From: Microbacterium sp. W4I20
GTDB lineage: Bacteria; Actinomycetota; Actinomycetes; Actinomycetales; Microbacteriaceae
NCBI RefSeq assembly: GCF_030816505.1
Contig: NZ_JAUSYB010000001.1
Coordinates: 1,364,001-1,428,000 of the forward strand
Length of the DNA stretch: 64,000 nt
Reading direction: 5' to 3'
A program made the position numbers and the translations under genes. Each line of letters starts with the position of its first letter. Position 1 is the first letter of the stretch. Below, piece by piece: positions 9,450 to 18,779 of this stretch. The notes below the pieces were generated by a model. It did not search any database and had not been told where the DNA came from. It worked only from the letters and a program-made list of their open reading frames with translations.

Positions 9450-10498
9450 GAGTCCGACACCGCCACCTCGGGAAGTCCGGCTGCGCGGAGCTCATCACGA
9501 ACCTCGGGCAGGGTGAGCAGCAGCTCCTCGACCTCACGAACATTCATCTGCTGAACGGTATGAGAGTCGTAGTCCTCGAAGCGGTTCTGAGCGACGTCGC
9601 CCTCCTCGAAGTACACGCTGTAGTTGAGGTCACGGTTGTCCGCCACGACGCGGAAGTACTCCCCCATGTCGCGGGCGCGTGACAGCTCCTCGCGGGTCGC
9701 CAGAGCCTCGGAGAGCTTCTCCGCATGGCGGGTGCCGATGACCTCGACCTTCGAGCTGGACTGGAACAGGTTCAGGACGGCCTGCGCGAGCGTGCCCATC
9801 GAGGTGGCCTTAGCCTTGCGTACGAAGAGGTCACCCTGCGCCGCGTGCTGGAATGCGAATTCGACCAGATCGACCGAGTGCGCCAGCGACATCATGAAGC
9901 GGGTCATATCCGGGTTCGTGACGGTGATGTTCTTGCCCGCCTTGATCTGACGGATGAACAGCGGGATCACGGAGCCTCGCGAGTACATGACGTTGCCGTA
10001 GCGGACGCAGGACACGGTCGTGGCGGTGTTGGGGTTGTTCAGGCCGTGCGACTGCGCGACCTTCTCCATCAGCGCCTTGGACATCCCCATCGCGTTCACG
10101 GGGTAGACGGCTTTATCGGTGCTGAGTGCCACGACCGAACGCACACCGTTGCGGTCCGCCGCACGCACGACGTTCTCGCTGCCGTGCACGTTCGTGCGCA
10201 CGGCCTCCATCGGGAAGAACTCGCAGGATGGCACCTGCTTGAGAGCGGCGGCGTGGAAGATGAAGTCCACGTCGCGCGTCGCCCGATCGACACTGTCGTA
10301 GTCGCGGACGTCTCCGACGTAGAAACGCAGGCGAGAGTCGGGGATCTCGTGCCGCATCAGATCCTGCTTCGCCTCGTCACGGCTGAAGATGCGGATCTCT
10401 GAGACGTCTCGCTCGAGGAGCTTCTTCGCGACCGTGTGCCCGAACGATCCGGTCCCGCCGGTCACCAGCACGCGTGCTCCGCCGTATGACTCGCTCAT
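9446..10498 (-). CDS. capE: CapE/FnlA-like UDP-GlcNAc 4,6-dehydratase
   Basis: A 350-residue SDR enzyme that should convert UDP-GlcNAc to the 4-keto-6-deoxy-L-arabino intermediate (5-inverting 4,6-dehydratase). The NAD-binding GGTGSFGHTVAKKLL opens the protein, FHAAALKQVPSCEFFP and the active-site region ALSTDKAVYPVNAMGMSKAL follow. The C-terminal extension with RFEDYDSHTVQQMN is typical of CapE/FnlA rather than of PglF. It is the first enzyme of the FucNAc branch and overlaps both neighbours by four bases, so all three pathway steps are co-translated. Confidence 0.92.
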   Translation of the reverse strand: MSESYGGARVLVTGGTGSFGHTVAKKLLERDVSEIRIFSRDEAKQDLMRHEIPDSRLRFYVGDVRDYDSVDRATRDVDFIFHAAALKQVPSCEFFPMEAVRTNVHGSENVVRAADRNGVRSVVALSTDKAVYPVNAMGMSKALMEKVAQSHGLNNPNTATTVSCVRYGNVMYSRGSVIPLFIRQIKAGKNITVTNPDMTRFMMSLAHSVDLVEFAFQHAAQGDLFVRKAKATSMGTLAQAVLNLFQSSSKVEVIGTRHAEKLSEALATREELSRARDMGEYFRVVADNRDLNYSVYFEEGDVAQNRFEDYDSHTVQQMNVREVEELLLTLPEVRDELRAAGLPEVAVSDS

Positions 10499-11718
10499 GA
10501 TGCTCTACTCGTTTCCTTCGCGGCTGCCGAGAGCAGCTCTTCGATCCTGGAGATTCCCGACCCGCGGGAGAAATGGGTGTCGTACATCTCGCGACCGCGG
10601 CGCGCCATCGCCGATCGCTCGTCCGTGGACAGCTCCGCGGCCGCGCGGAAGGCGGCTTCGAGAGAGTCGACATCTTCCGCATCCGCCGTCACGCCCACGC
10701 CGCCGTCCTCGACGAGTCGTCGGACATCCCCCTGAACCGTCGTCACGACCGGCACGCCCGCCGAGAGCACTGCCTGGAACTTCGAGGGGATGGTGCCGCG
10801 GAAGACCGGCATGTTTTTGAGGGACACGAGTGCGTAGTCGGCACGCGCATAGATCTCCGGCATCCGCTCGCGAGCGACCGGGTCATGAAAGCGCACATTC
10901 TTCGCGTCGAGCTCGGCGACGAGCGTCTGGAGGTCGGCTTTCGCGACGCCGTCCCCGACGATGGTCAACACGACGCCGGCGTCAGCCGCGGCATGCGCCG
11001 CTCGCACCGCGGTTCCGAGGTCCTGCATATCCCCCACGTTGCCCGCGTAGACCACCTCCGCTCGCGGCGTCTCGGTCGCGGGGAGTTCGGACTTCACCGG
11101 CTCACCGGCATCCGCCCAGTTGTAGACGAGGTGGGCGCGGTGCTCCGGCACGCCGCGCGACACGAGTGTCGAGACCATGGTCGGCGCGATCCCGATCACA
11201 GCGGCAGCGCGCCGATAGGCACTCCGCAGCCAGGGACCGAGGGTTCCGGAGATGATGCGCTCCTTCGCACCGCCTGCCATCATCGACGATCCGACGATCG
11301 AGTCGGGCCAGAGGTCTTGAATGTGGAGCACGTACGGGCGCCCGCCGGTGGTGCGCCACAGCCACGGGCCGAATCCCGCCGTCATCTGCGTCGCGTACAC
11401 GTAGACGACGTCGGCTCCCCGAGACAGCCGTCGCGCAGTCGCCGAACTGAGCGCGAACGAGAAGTAGTTGACCATGCGCTTGATCGCGCTCTGCGAGTGA
11501 TCGGCGAACAGCGGCACTCGATGGATCGAGACCGGGCCATCGGCTTCGACCGAGCGCCAGCTCTGCCGATAACCGGGGAACACGGAGCCGGTCGGATAAT
11601 TCGGGAATCCGGTCAGAACCTTGACCTGATGCCCCCGGGCCGCCAGGCCTTGCGCGAGATCAGCCGGGAGCGGCACGGCCTCCGGCGGATAGTACTGCGA
11701 CACGATCAGTACTCTCAT
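10495..11718 (-). CDS. WbuB-like GT4 glycosyltransferase, probable L-FucNAc transferase
   Basis: A 407-residue GT-B glycosyltransferase with the WbuB opening MRVLIVSQYYPPEAVPLPAD and the YVLHIQDLWPDSIV block. The C-terminal part has the nucleotide-sugar region VFRGTIPSKFQAVLSAGVPV, in which an acidic residue of the usual E.. position is replaced by SKFQ, as in the WbuB group. WbuB in E. coli O26 transfers L-FucNAc; the three FucNAc synthesis genes immediately downstream make the same donor likely here (inference). ATGA overlaps on both sides. Confidence 0.85.
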   Translation of the reverse strand: MRVLIVSQYYPPEAVPLPADLAQGLAARGHQVKVLTGFPNYPTGSVFPGYRQSWRSVEADGPVSIHRVPLFADHSQSAIKRMVNYFSFALSSATARRLSRGADVVYVYATQMTAGFGPWLWRTTGGRPYVLHIQDLWPDSIVGSSMMAGGAKERIISGTLGPWLRSAYRRAAAVIGIAPTMVSTLVSRGVPEHRAHLVYNWADAGEPVKSELPATETPRAEVVYAGNVGDMQDLGTAVRAAHAAADAGVVLTIVGDGVAKADLQTLVAELDAKNVRFHDPVARERMPEIYARADYALVSLKNMPVFRGTIPSKFQAVLSAGVPVVTTVQGDVRRLVEDGGVGVTADAEDVDSLEAAFRAAAELSTDERSAMARRGREMYDTHFSRGSGISRIEELLSAAAKETSRAS

Positions 11719-12374
11719 GCGGTCGATTCCCGCACCCGCGCAGGCACCCCGACGACAGTGGTCGCCGGTTCGACATCTTTCGTCACGCAGGCGGCAGCGC
11801 CCACCGTCGCACCGGCGCCGACCGTCAGCCCCTGGAGCACGACGGATCCTGCGCCGAGCAGCACGCCCTTCTCGACCACGACGTTCCCCGAGACGATCGC
11901 GCCGGGGTTGACAGAGACGTAGTCCGCGAGCGTCGCGTCATGCCCGATGATGCTCGCCGGGTTGAGGTGCACGTGGTCGCCGATGGTGACATTGGTCGAG
12001 ACCTGCACGCCGGAGGTGATCACGACTCCGTCACCGATCCCGGCACGTGATCCGATCACCGCGCGCGGGTGGATGAGCGTCGTCGCCCGCAGCCCCGCAG
12101 CGGTGAATCGCTGAACGACCGCTTCCCGCACGGCGGGAGATCCGATCGCCACGACGAAGTGCTCGTCTCCCGCGGCGGCCGACAGCCACTCGTCATCCGT
12201 GCCGAGATAGACGATGCCGCGCTCGCCCAGCCGTCCGAGGTCGACCTGTCGCGGGCCGGAGTCGACGACGCCGAGCAGCTGCAGAGGCTCGCCGGCTGCG
12301 ATCAGCGCCTCGACGACGTCGAGGGTCTCGCGTCCGAACCCGCCGGCCCCGATGACCACGATCCGTTCAGCCAT
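11715..12374 (-). CDS. PglD/NeuD-like sugar acetyltransferase
   Basis: A 219-residue left-handed beta-helix acetyltransferase of the NeuD/PglD group. The N-terminal Rossmann-like part starts RIVVIGAGGFGRETLDVV and binds the amino sugar; the rest is hexapeptide repeats (IGSRAGIGDGVVITSGVQVS, IIGHDATLADYVSVNPGAI) ending VVGVPARV. The His in IGHDA matches the catalytic histidine region of PglD. It would N-acetylate the 4-amino group formed by the PglE-like enzyme using acetyl-CoA. Its start overlaps the sugar transferase gene by eight bases. Confidence 0.87.
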   Translation of the reverse strand: MAERIVVIGAGGFGRETLDVVEALIAAGEPLQLLGVVDSGPRQVDLGRLGERGIVYLGTDDEWLSAAAGDEHFVVAIGSPAVREAVVQRFTAAGLRATTLIHPRAVIGSRAGIGDGVVITSGVQVSTNVTIGDHVHLNPASIIGHDATLADYVSVNPGAIVSGNVVVEKGVLLGAGSVVLQGLTVGAGATVGAAACVTKDVEPATTVVGVPARVRESTA

Positions 12375-12987
12375 GTGCCTCTCCGAACTTCGTCATCGTC
12401 GCGTGTCCTTCCGCCGAGATGCCCTCGCGCTTGACCACCGAACCGATGGTCGCGAGGACGATCCGCAGATCCAGACCGACGCTGCGCCGGTCGACGTAGC
12501 GGACGTCCTGTGCGAACTTATCCTCCCAGGAGATCGCGTTGCGCCCGGTGACCTGGGCGAGACCGGTGATGCCGGGGCGCACTTCATGGCGGCGCGCCTG
12601 CTCGGGCGTATAGCGCTCGAGATACTCGACCAGCAGCGGCCGCGGCCCGACCACGCTCATGTCGCCCCGAAGCACGTTCCACAGGCTCGGCAGTTCGTCG
12701 AGGCTCGTGGACCGGAGACGCACGCCGAAGGGCGTGAGCCGGTCGGCATCCGTCACCCATCCGCGCGACTCGTCGACAGAACGCATCGAGCGGAACTTGT
12801 ACAGGGTGAAGATCCGACCGTCTCGGCCGGGTCGCTTCTGCGCGAACACCACGGGGCGGCCGAGCTTCACGGCCACGAGCACGGCGGTCGCGAGGATGAC
12901 CGGCGAGAGCACGACGAGTGCGATCGCCGAAGCGATGACGTCGAGTGCACGCTTGACGACGTCGTACGGCCGGGTCCTGGCACTCAT
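12367..12987 (-). CDS. PglC-like phosphoglycosyl transferase (initiating sugar transferase)
   Basis: A 206-residue bacterial sugar transferase of the short, monotopic PglC type: one N-terminal membrane segment (VIASAIALVVLSPVILATAV), then QKRPGRDGRIFTLYKFRSM, the DE catalytic pair in STSLDELPSLWNVL, GDMSVVGPRPLL, and RPGITGLAQVTGRN. It links the first sugar-1-phosphate to undecaprenyl phosphate. ATG 12987 overlaps the aminotransferase stop (ATGA). The longer frame upstream is only an overlap with that gene. With PglD-, PglE- and PglF-like genes around it, the sugar is probably diacetylbacillosamine. Confidence 0.92.
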   Translation of the reverse strand: MSARTRPYDVVKRALDVIASAIALVVLSPVILATAVLVAVKLGRPVVFAQKRPGRDGRIFTLYKFRSMRSVDESRGWVTDADRLTPFGVRLRSTSLDELPSLWNVLRGDMSVVGPRPLLVEYLERYTPEQARRHEVRPGITGLAQVTGRNAISWEDKFAQDVRYVDRRSVGLDLRIVLATIGSVVKREGISAEGHATMTKFGEAHG

Positions 12988-14114
12988 CGCTTCAGGAAGC
13001 CGCGGATGCCGGCGACGACACGCTCGCGCTGCGGGGGCGTGAGGGCCGACCCGCTGGGCAGTGTGAGTCCGCGCGCGAAGAGCGACTCCGATGCACCGGT
13101 CGTCTTGCGGCGCGCCCCCGCGAATACGGGCTGCGCGTGCATGGGCTTCCACAGCGGACGGCTCTCGATGCTGTCCTCGGCCAGGGCGGCGGCGAGCGCG
13201 GACGGTTCCCATCCGGTCGTCGCGGCGTCGACGAGGATCGACGTCAGCCAGACGTTGTCGGCCTCATCGCCCTCCGCTCCGAACACCTCGACGCCGTCGA
13301 CCTCGGCGAAGAGCTGCTTGTACAGCTCGCGCATCTCGCGACGGCGGGCGATCATCGCGTCGAGCCGCACGAGCTGTGCGCGCCCGAGAGCGGCGAGCAG
13401 GTTGCTCATGCGGTAGTTGTAGCCGATGTCCGTGTGCTCGTAGTGCACGACCGGCTGCCGGGCCTGGGTGGCGAGATACCGCACGTGATGCGCGAAATCC
13501 CCGTCATCCGTGAGCAGCATCCCGCCCCCGGAGGTCGTCATGATCTTGTTGCCATTGAAGGAGACGACGGATGCGCGACCGAAGCTGCCAGCCGCTCGAC
13601 CGTCGTGCGTGGCGCCGAGCGACTCTGCGGCATCCGACAGCACGGGCACATCGAACTCCTCGGCGATCGCGAGGATGGACGTATAGTCGACCGCCTTGCC
13701 GAGCAGATCCACCGGCACGATCGCCGAGACGCGCTCGCCGGCCGCCCGAAGCTCCGTCAGGGCCTCGCGCAGCAGCGCAGGGTCCATGTTCCCGGTCGCC
13801 GGGTCGGCGTCGATGAAGTACGGCTCGGCACCGGTGTACACGATCGCGTTGGCGGTCGCCGCGAAGGTCATGGTCGAGGTGAGCACGACGTCTCCCGGCT
13901 TCACGCCAAGCGTGAGCAGTCCGAGATGCAGCGCCGCGGTTCCCGAGCTGAGGGCCACGCCGTGCGCGACGCCGACCCGCTCGGCGAGCTCACGCTCGAA
14001 GGCGTCGACGTCGGGCCCGAGGGGGGCGATCCAGCCCGAGCGCATGGCTGCGACGACAGCCCGCTCCTCCGCCTCGCCGACATCGGGCGAGGACATGTAG
14101 ATGCGCTCGCTCAC
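12984..14114 (-). CDS. PglE-like DegT/DnrJ/EryC1 aminotransferase
   Basis: A 376-residue PLP-dependent sugar aminotransferase. It opens IYMSSPDVGEAEERAVVAAM, contains ALSSGTAALHLGL (phosphate-binding loop), the PLP-stacking block PVLSDAAESLGATHDGR, and the Schiff-base lysine in SFNGNKIMTTSGGG. It would aminate the 4-keto sugar made by the PglF-like dehydratase. The GTG at 14114 is chosen because it overlaps the preceding stop (GTGA, coupled translation) and begins the family's conserved N-terminus. Confidence 0.91.
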   Translation of the reverse strand: MSERIYMSSPDVGEAEERAVVAAMRSGWIAPLGPDVDAFERELAERVGVAHGVALSSGTAALHLGLLTLGVKPGDVVLTSTMTFAATANAIVYTGAEPYFIDADPATGNMDPALLREALTELRAAGERVSAIVPVDLLGKAVDYTSILAIAEEFDVPVLSDAAESLGATHDGRAAGSFGRASVVSFNGNKIMTTSGGGMLLTDDGDFAHHVRYLATQARQPVVHYEHTDIGYNYRMSNLLAALGRAQLVRLDAMIARRREMRELYKQLFAEVDGVEVFGAEGDEADNVWLTSILVDAATTGWEPSALAAALAEDSIESRPLWKPMHAQPVFAGARRKTTGASESLFARGLTLPSGSALTPPQRERVVAGIRGFLKR

Positions 14115-15985
14115 GCCTCGGCCGCCTTCTCCAGGCGGATCGGTTCGATGACCACCGTGTCGTTGTTCCGCGGGGTCGCGAACATCCGCTGCATCCATCC
14201 GTCCTTGTCGAGTCGTTCGGGCGTGATCACATCCGCCTGGGTGTGCGACACCTTCGGGTGGAAGGGGCGCTCGAGGTGCTCGCGCGAGCCCACGAGCTCC
14301 TCGTGCAGCTTCTCGCCGTGCCGGAGCCCGGTGAACACGATCTCGATGTTCTTGCCCGACATCGCGACCATGCGCTTCGCGACCTCGAGGATCGAGACGG
14401 GTTCGCCCATGTCGAGGATGAGGACCTCTCCCGCACGACCGATGCCGCCGGCCTGGACGACCAGCTGGCACGCCTCGGGGATGGTCATGAAGTAACGGGT
14501 CGCGTCGGGATGCGTGACGGTGATCGGACGACCCTCGGCGATGAGCCGCTGGAAGGTGGGCAGCATCGAGCCGCGGCTTCCGATCACGTTGCCGAACCGC
14601 ACCGAGAGGTAGCGCATCCCGGTCTCCGCGCCCGCCCAGGCGGTGAGCTTCTCGGCGACGCGCTTGGAGTGCCCGAGCACGCTCGTCGGGTTCGCGGCCT
14701 TGTCGGTCGAGATGTTGATGAAGGTCGACACGCCCACGCGACGTGACGCGTTGATCACGTTGAGCGAGCCGATGACGTTGGTCTTCCAGGCTTCGTCGGG
14801 GTACTGCTCGAGCATCGGGAGGTGTTTCAGCGCGGCGGCGTGGAACACCACCTCGGGTCGCCGCTCGTCGAAGATGCGGTCGAGGAGCTCGACGTCGCGG
14901 ATGTCGGCGAGCACGACGTCGTTCGTGTCGAGCAGCCCGTGCCCCGAGGTGCCGAGCTGGGCGTCCTGCAGCCCCGTCTCGTCGCGGTCGAGCATGATCA
15001 GTTCTCGCGGACCGTACTTCGCGAGCTGGCGGCAGAGTTCCGAGCCGATCGATCCGCCGGCTCCGGTCACGAGCACCCGCCGACCGGTGATGTACCCGGC
15101 GATCAGCTCGACGTTGGTGTCGACCGGATGCCGGCCGATGAGGTCTTCGATGCTGATGTCGCGCACGTCGCTGAACGATTCCTCGCCCGACTTGAGCGTG
15201 ATCATCGGGGGCGTCACGGCGACCCGGAGGCCCGCAGCCGCGGCGCGGTCGCTGATCTTCCGGAGCAGGGTGCTGTCGGCACTGCCGATCGCGATGATCG
15301 CGAGCTTCGCGCCGGTGCGCTGCGCCGCCGCCTCGAAGTCTCGCGTGGTCCCGACGACCGATACGCCGCGCAGCCGCAGGTGCCGCTTGGCGGGATCGTC
15401 GTCGAGCAGGCCGACCGCCCTGATCGGCGACGTCGGATCGGTCGTCAGGCTGGCGAGGAGCTTGTCGGCGATATACCCCGCACCGATGACGAGTGCCGGC
15501 TCCGCATCTTCTCCCGGCTTGCGGGCACGGTCGATCATCAGCCGCGCCATATAGCGCACGCCGAACATCAGCAGCAGCACGAACGGGAAGGCCAGCAGCA
15601 GCGTGCCTCGCGGGATGCCGATGACCGGACCGAGCGGGATGACCAGCAGCGACAGCGCGAACGCCTCGGCGACGACGACGAATCCGACCGCACGGACCTC
15701 GTCGAACGAGCCGTAGTGGAAGCGACCGCGATACAGCCCGGTCACGTACCCCGCGGCCATCTGGATCGCACCGGCGAGGAGCGCGAGCGCGGTCGTGGCG
15801 ATCCAGCCGCGCGCGTCCATCATGAACTCGAAGCGGAGCGCGATGGCCAGCACGACCCCGAAGCTCCAGGCGAGTCCGTCGACGAGCGCGGCCAGCATGC
15901 GGCGACGCCGCTGCTTGACCGAAACCTCCGACACGATCGGAATATCCGCCGTCGACGTATCGGCGTATTCCTTTTTGCCACTCAA
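14111..15985 (-). CDS. PglF/CapD-like membrane UDP-sugar 4,6-dehydratase
   Basis: A 624-residue protein with four N-terminal membrane helices (about residues 30-150), a first Rossmann domain (ALVIGAGYIADKLL) and a second, catalytic SDR domain (VLVTGAGGSIGSELCRQL; ISTDKAANPTSVLGHSK; VRFGNVIGSRGS). This is the UDP-GlcNAc 4,6-dehydratase step that starts UDP-diacetylbacillosamine synthesis. The start is a TTG at 15985 with a strong GAGGGGG nine bases before it; the next in-frame ATG would cut off conserved sequence. It is the first gene of the long operon. Confidence 0.9.
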   Translation of the reverse strand: MSGKKEYADTSTADIPIVSEVSVKQRRRRMLAALVDGLAWSFGVVLAIALRFEFMMDARGWIATTALALLAGAIQMAAGYVTGLYRGRFHYGSFDEVRAVGFVVVAEAFALSLLVIPLGPVIGIPRGTLLLAFPFVLLLMFGVRYMARLMIDRARKPGEDAEPALVIGAGYIADKLLASLTTDPTSPIRAVGLLDDDPAKRHLRLRGVSVVGTTRDFEAAAQRTGAKLAIIAIGSADSTLLRKISDRAAAAGLRVAVTPPMITLKSGEESFSDVRDISIEDLIGRHPVDTNVELIAGYITGRRVLVTGAGGSIGSELCRQLAKYGPRELIMLDRDETGLQDAQLGTSGHGLLDTNDVVLADIRDVELLDRIFDERRPEVVFHAAALKHLPMLEQYPDEAWKTNVIGSLNVINASRRVGVSTFINISTDKAANPTSVLGHSKRVAEKLTAWAGAETGMRYLSVRFGNVIGSRGSMLPTFQRLIAEGRPITVTHPDATRYFMTIPEACQLVVQAGGIGRAGEVLILDMGEPVSILEVAKRMVAMSGKNIEIVFTGLRHGEKLHEELVGSREHLERPFHPKVSHTQADVITPERLDKDGWMQRMFATPRNNDTVVIEPIRLEKAAEA

Positions 15986-16057
15986 GATGGAAAGCCCCCT
16001 CAGACTTACTCACTCCCCTGGAGATATGTTCTCACAGGATTTCCGCAGGCCTGTGAC

Positions 16058-17233
16058 CTAGGGACTTTCTTCGCCATCCGGAGGTGTCTGCTCTGGCGGT
16101 GTCTCCGTCGGAGGGTCCGTCGACTCCGTGGGCGGATCCGTTCCCTCGTCGGACGGCGGCGTCCCGCCGGACTCGTTCCCGGACCCCGGTTGTTCGCCGC
16201 CCTGATTCTGCTGACGATCGACCTCGAATCGCACCTGGTCCGCGGCCACCGCGACCAGGGCGTCCCGGTAGCGCTCCACCGCGGAGATCCCTGCCGGCGA
16301 CCACAGGTTCGATGATCCGACGACGGCGGCCGCATCGGACAGGGCCGTGTGCAGGGCCTCGTCGGCGTCGGGGTATCGGGCGATCGCGGCCTCTGCCGCA
16401 CCGGGGAACGACGCGCCGTACGCGGCCACAGCGAGTTCGGCGGGAGGCCGGAGCGCGTCGAGGCCGCTCCGCAGCGTCCGCAGCTCGACCGTGGCGGCAT
16501 CCCCCGCGATCAGCTGTTCCTGCACGGCGTCGATCGCGCTCCCGACCTCCACGAGCGAATCCTCATCGAGCTCGGGGCGCACGTATTCCGCCGGCAGCTC
16601 GGGCACGGTGATCGCCGCGAGTCCCTTGGCGTAGGTGTCCAGTGCGGCGAGCGCGGTGGTCAGTGCCGCAGCATCCGTCACCTCGATCAACGCGCCCTCC
16701 TCCGACGATGCCGGGTCGGGTGCCGTGGATGTACTCACCAGAGCGGCCCGGAGGCCGGCGGCATCCGCGCCCTGGGATTCGACGTCGGCGAGGATGCGGT
16801 CCCGTGTGCTCACCAGCGACTGGTGCGCGTTCTGGATCGCGGCCTCGTCGGCCTCCAGCGCCTGCAGCGAACTCGCGGCGGGACTGGCGGTCGCCATCTG
16901 CACCGCACCCACCGTTCCCGCAGCCACGACGGAGACGACGGCCAGCACGCCGGCGGTCAACGCCAGCGCATCGACAGGCCGTCGGGCGCGTCGTCGCCTC
17001 GGCGGTGCGGCATCCGGCTCCGTGGCGATCGGGGCAGGCTGATCAGCCGCGGCGTCGACCATCCGGAGCAGCTCCCGGGCGTTCGCCAGCGGCCGCCGAC
17101 CCGACGCGGCGCTCTCGCGCGGCGCGCCGATCATCTCGCCGAGACGCCGCACCGTGTGGTGGTCGTCCATCGGTGCCGTCCCGGAGTCCGCGGTGCGCGG
17201 ACCATCCGGGAAGAGATCTCTCAGAGCCGTCAT
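16058..17233 (-). CDS. hypothetical single-pass membrane protein with Pro/Thr/Glu-rich tail
   Basis: A 391-residue protein not recognised. Residues 1-75 are cytoplasmic and include DHHTVRRLGEMIG; RRRRARRP precedes one helix (LALTAGVLAVVSVVAAGTVG, about 80-100). The extracellular part is alanine-rich and probably helical (two to three long helices), and the last 45 residues are a low-complexity PPTES/PPTETP tail that may cross the cell wall. The ATG at 17233 has an upstream GAAGGCG. It lies between the glycan operon and the divergent tyrosine-kinase genes, so a role in the same envelope pathway is possible but unproven. Confidence 0.75.
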   Translation of the reverse strand: MTALRDLFPDGPRTADSGTAPMDDHHTVRRLGEMIGAPRESAASGRRPLANARELLRMVDAAADQPAPIATEPDAAPPRRRRARRPVDALALTAGVLAVVSVVAAGTVGAVQMATASPAASSLQALEADEAAIQNAHQSLVSTRDRILADVESQGADAAGLRAALVSTSTAPDPASSEEGALIEVTDAAALTTALAALDTYAKGLAAITVPELPAEYVRPELDEDSLVEVGSAIDAVQEQLIAGDAATVELRTLRSGLDALRPPAELAVAAYGASFPGAAEAAIARYPDADEALHTALSDAAAVVGSSNLWSPAGISAVERYRDALVAVAADQVRFEVDRQQNQGGEQPGSGNESGGTPPSDEGTDPPTESTDPPTETPPEQTPPDGEESP

Positions 17234-17305
17234 GTCGCCTTCGTGATATATCGGTATTCTCAAGAGACGATACCGCCGATCCGCCCCTTGAAACGCTGGA
17301 GCTCC
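17234..17305. promoter_or_regulatory. divergent intergenic region with probable promoters
   Basis: This 72-base gap separates the divergent starts at 17233 and 17306. It is clearly AT-richer than its surroundings and contains GATATATC (near 17245) and GTATTCTC, both usable as -10 boxes in either direction. GGAG sits four bases before the ATG at 17306. Exact start sites cannot be told from sequence. Confidence 0.45.
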
Positions 17306-18670
17306 ATGGATTTCCCCGACTACGTGCGGGTGCTCCGTCGGCAAGTCGTGCTGATCGTCGCGGGCCTGCTCATCGGGCTGTCGACGGGCGCGCTCATCGC
17401 GATGTTCACCCCTCAGCGCTTCGAGGCGTCGGCCGAGGTGATGGTCACCGTCCAGGTCGCGGACGAAGCCACGACGTCCGAGCGGGCCATGGCAACCGGC
17501 TACGCCAACCAGGTCGTCGAGACCTACCGCACGATCGTCACCAGCTCGCTCGTCCTCGAGCCGGTCATCGAAGACCTCGACCTGCCGACGACGCCGGCAG
17601 GGCTCGCCTCACGCATCAACGCCTCGGTCGCCGCGAACAGCGCGATCATCACGATCGGAGTCGAGCACCGCAACCCCGGCCAGGCCGCGCGCATCGCGAA
17701 CGCCGTCACCGAGAGCGTCACGATGACCATCGCCGAGACGCTGGAGAAGCGCGAGCAGGAGACCGCGTACTCGATTCGCATGGTCACCCTGCAGCCGGCG
17801 CAGGTCCCGACGGTCCCGGTCGCTCCGAACCTGCAGCTCTCACTCACGCTCGGCGCGGTCCTCGGCCTCGCGGCGGGCATCGGCGTCGCCCTACTGCGCG
17901 CGGCGCTCGACCAGCGGGTGCGGACCGCAGCGGACGTCGAATCCGCGGTCCCTGTGCCGGTGCTCGGACAGATTCCTCTTGACCCTGACACGGCATCGCG
18001 CCCGCTCGCCGTGGGCTTTGCACCCCAGAGTCGGCGAGCCGAGGCCTTCCGCTCGCTGCGCACCAACGTGCGGTTCCTCTTCACAGAAGGCCAGGGCGTC
18101 TTCGTCATCACGAGCTCCGGTCCCGGGGAGGGCAAGTCCACGACCGCGGCCAATCTCGCCCTGGCGTTCGCCGACGCCGGGCACCGTGTGGCACTCATCG
18201 ACGCCGACCTCCGCCTCCCGCGCCTCGCCGAATACTTCGACATCGAGGGCAGCGTCGGCCTCAGCGATGTGCTGGTCGGCCGCGTCGAGCTGAACGCCGT
18301 CATCCAGCCCTGGGGGCGTCGGGCGCTCTTCGTGCTCCCCGCAGGAACCCTGCCACCCAACCCGGCCGAGCTTCTGGGCTCCCGCGCGATGGAAGAGCTC
18401 GTCGACGCACTCAGGGACGCGTTCGACGTCGTGATCATCGATGCGCCCCCGCTGCTGCTCGTCACGGATGCCGCCGTCATCGCCCGAGTCGCCACCGGAG
18501 CGATCCTCATCGCCGCCGCCGGATCGACTCACGCCAACCGTCTGGCAGACTCCGCGCGGAGCATCGAAGCCGTCGGCGCGCGCGTGCTCGGGACCGTCGT
18601 GACCAAAGCCGTCATGCGCGGAACCGACAAGTCCTCATACGACACCAGTCCTGCCTCTGCCCGCGCCTGA
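17306..18670 (+). CDS. Wzz/BY-kinase fusion, polysaccharide chain-length/tyrosine kinase (copy 1)
   Basis: A 454-residue fusion of a Wzz-type chain-length domain and a bacterial tyrosine kinase. Two helices (VVLIVAGLLIGLSTGALIAM near residues 14-33 and LTLGAVLGLAAGIGVALL near 175-192) flank an extracytoplasmic domain. The cytoplasmic half has Walker A SSGPGEGKST, Walker A' LIDADLRLPR and Walker B VVIIDAPP. It would control polymer length and export. The C-terminal tail has only one tyrosine (SSYDTSP), unlike copy 2. GGAG lies upstream of the ATG. It is 109 bases upstream of its paralogue. Confidence 0.88.
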   Translation: MDFPDYVRVLRRQVVLIVAGLLIGLSTGALIAMFTPQRFEASAEVMVTVQVADEATTSERAMATGYANQVVETYRTIVTSSLVLEPVIEDLDLPTTPAGLASRINASVAANSAIITIGVEHRNPGQAARIANAVTESVTMTIAETLEKREQETAYSIRMVTLQPAQVPTVPVAPNLQLSLTLGAVLGLAAGIGVALLRAALDQRVRTAADVESAVPVPVLGQIPLDPDTASRPLAVGFAPQSRRAEAFRSLRTNVRFLFTEGQGVFVITSSGPGEGKSTTAANLALAFADAGHRVALIDADLRLPRLAEYFDIEGSVGLSDVLVGRVELNAVIQPWGRRALFVLPAGTLPPNPAELLGSRAMEELVDALRDAFDVVIIDAPPLLLVTDAAVIARVATGAILIAAAGSTHANRLADSARSIEAVGARVLGTVVTKAVMRGTDKSSYDTSPASARA

Positions 18671-18779
18671 ACCGGCTGGTCGGGAAAGCGCGCGCACCGC
18701 GCTGTGAAACAATGTCGAGAATCGACATGTGGCAGGTCCGATCGGGCGGTGCCGCACAGCAACAGGGGGAATCTGCCGC

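Noticed and set aside
14115..16013. Long N-terminal extension of the aminotransferase reading frame
   Set aside because: It overlaps the PglF-like gene in another frame and is Arg-rich nonsense; the family N-terminus starts at the coupled GTG 14114.
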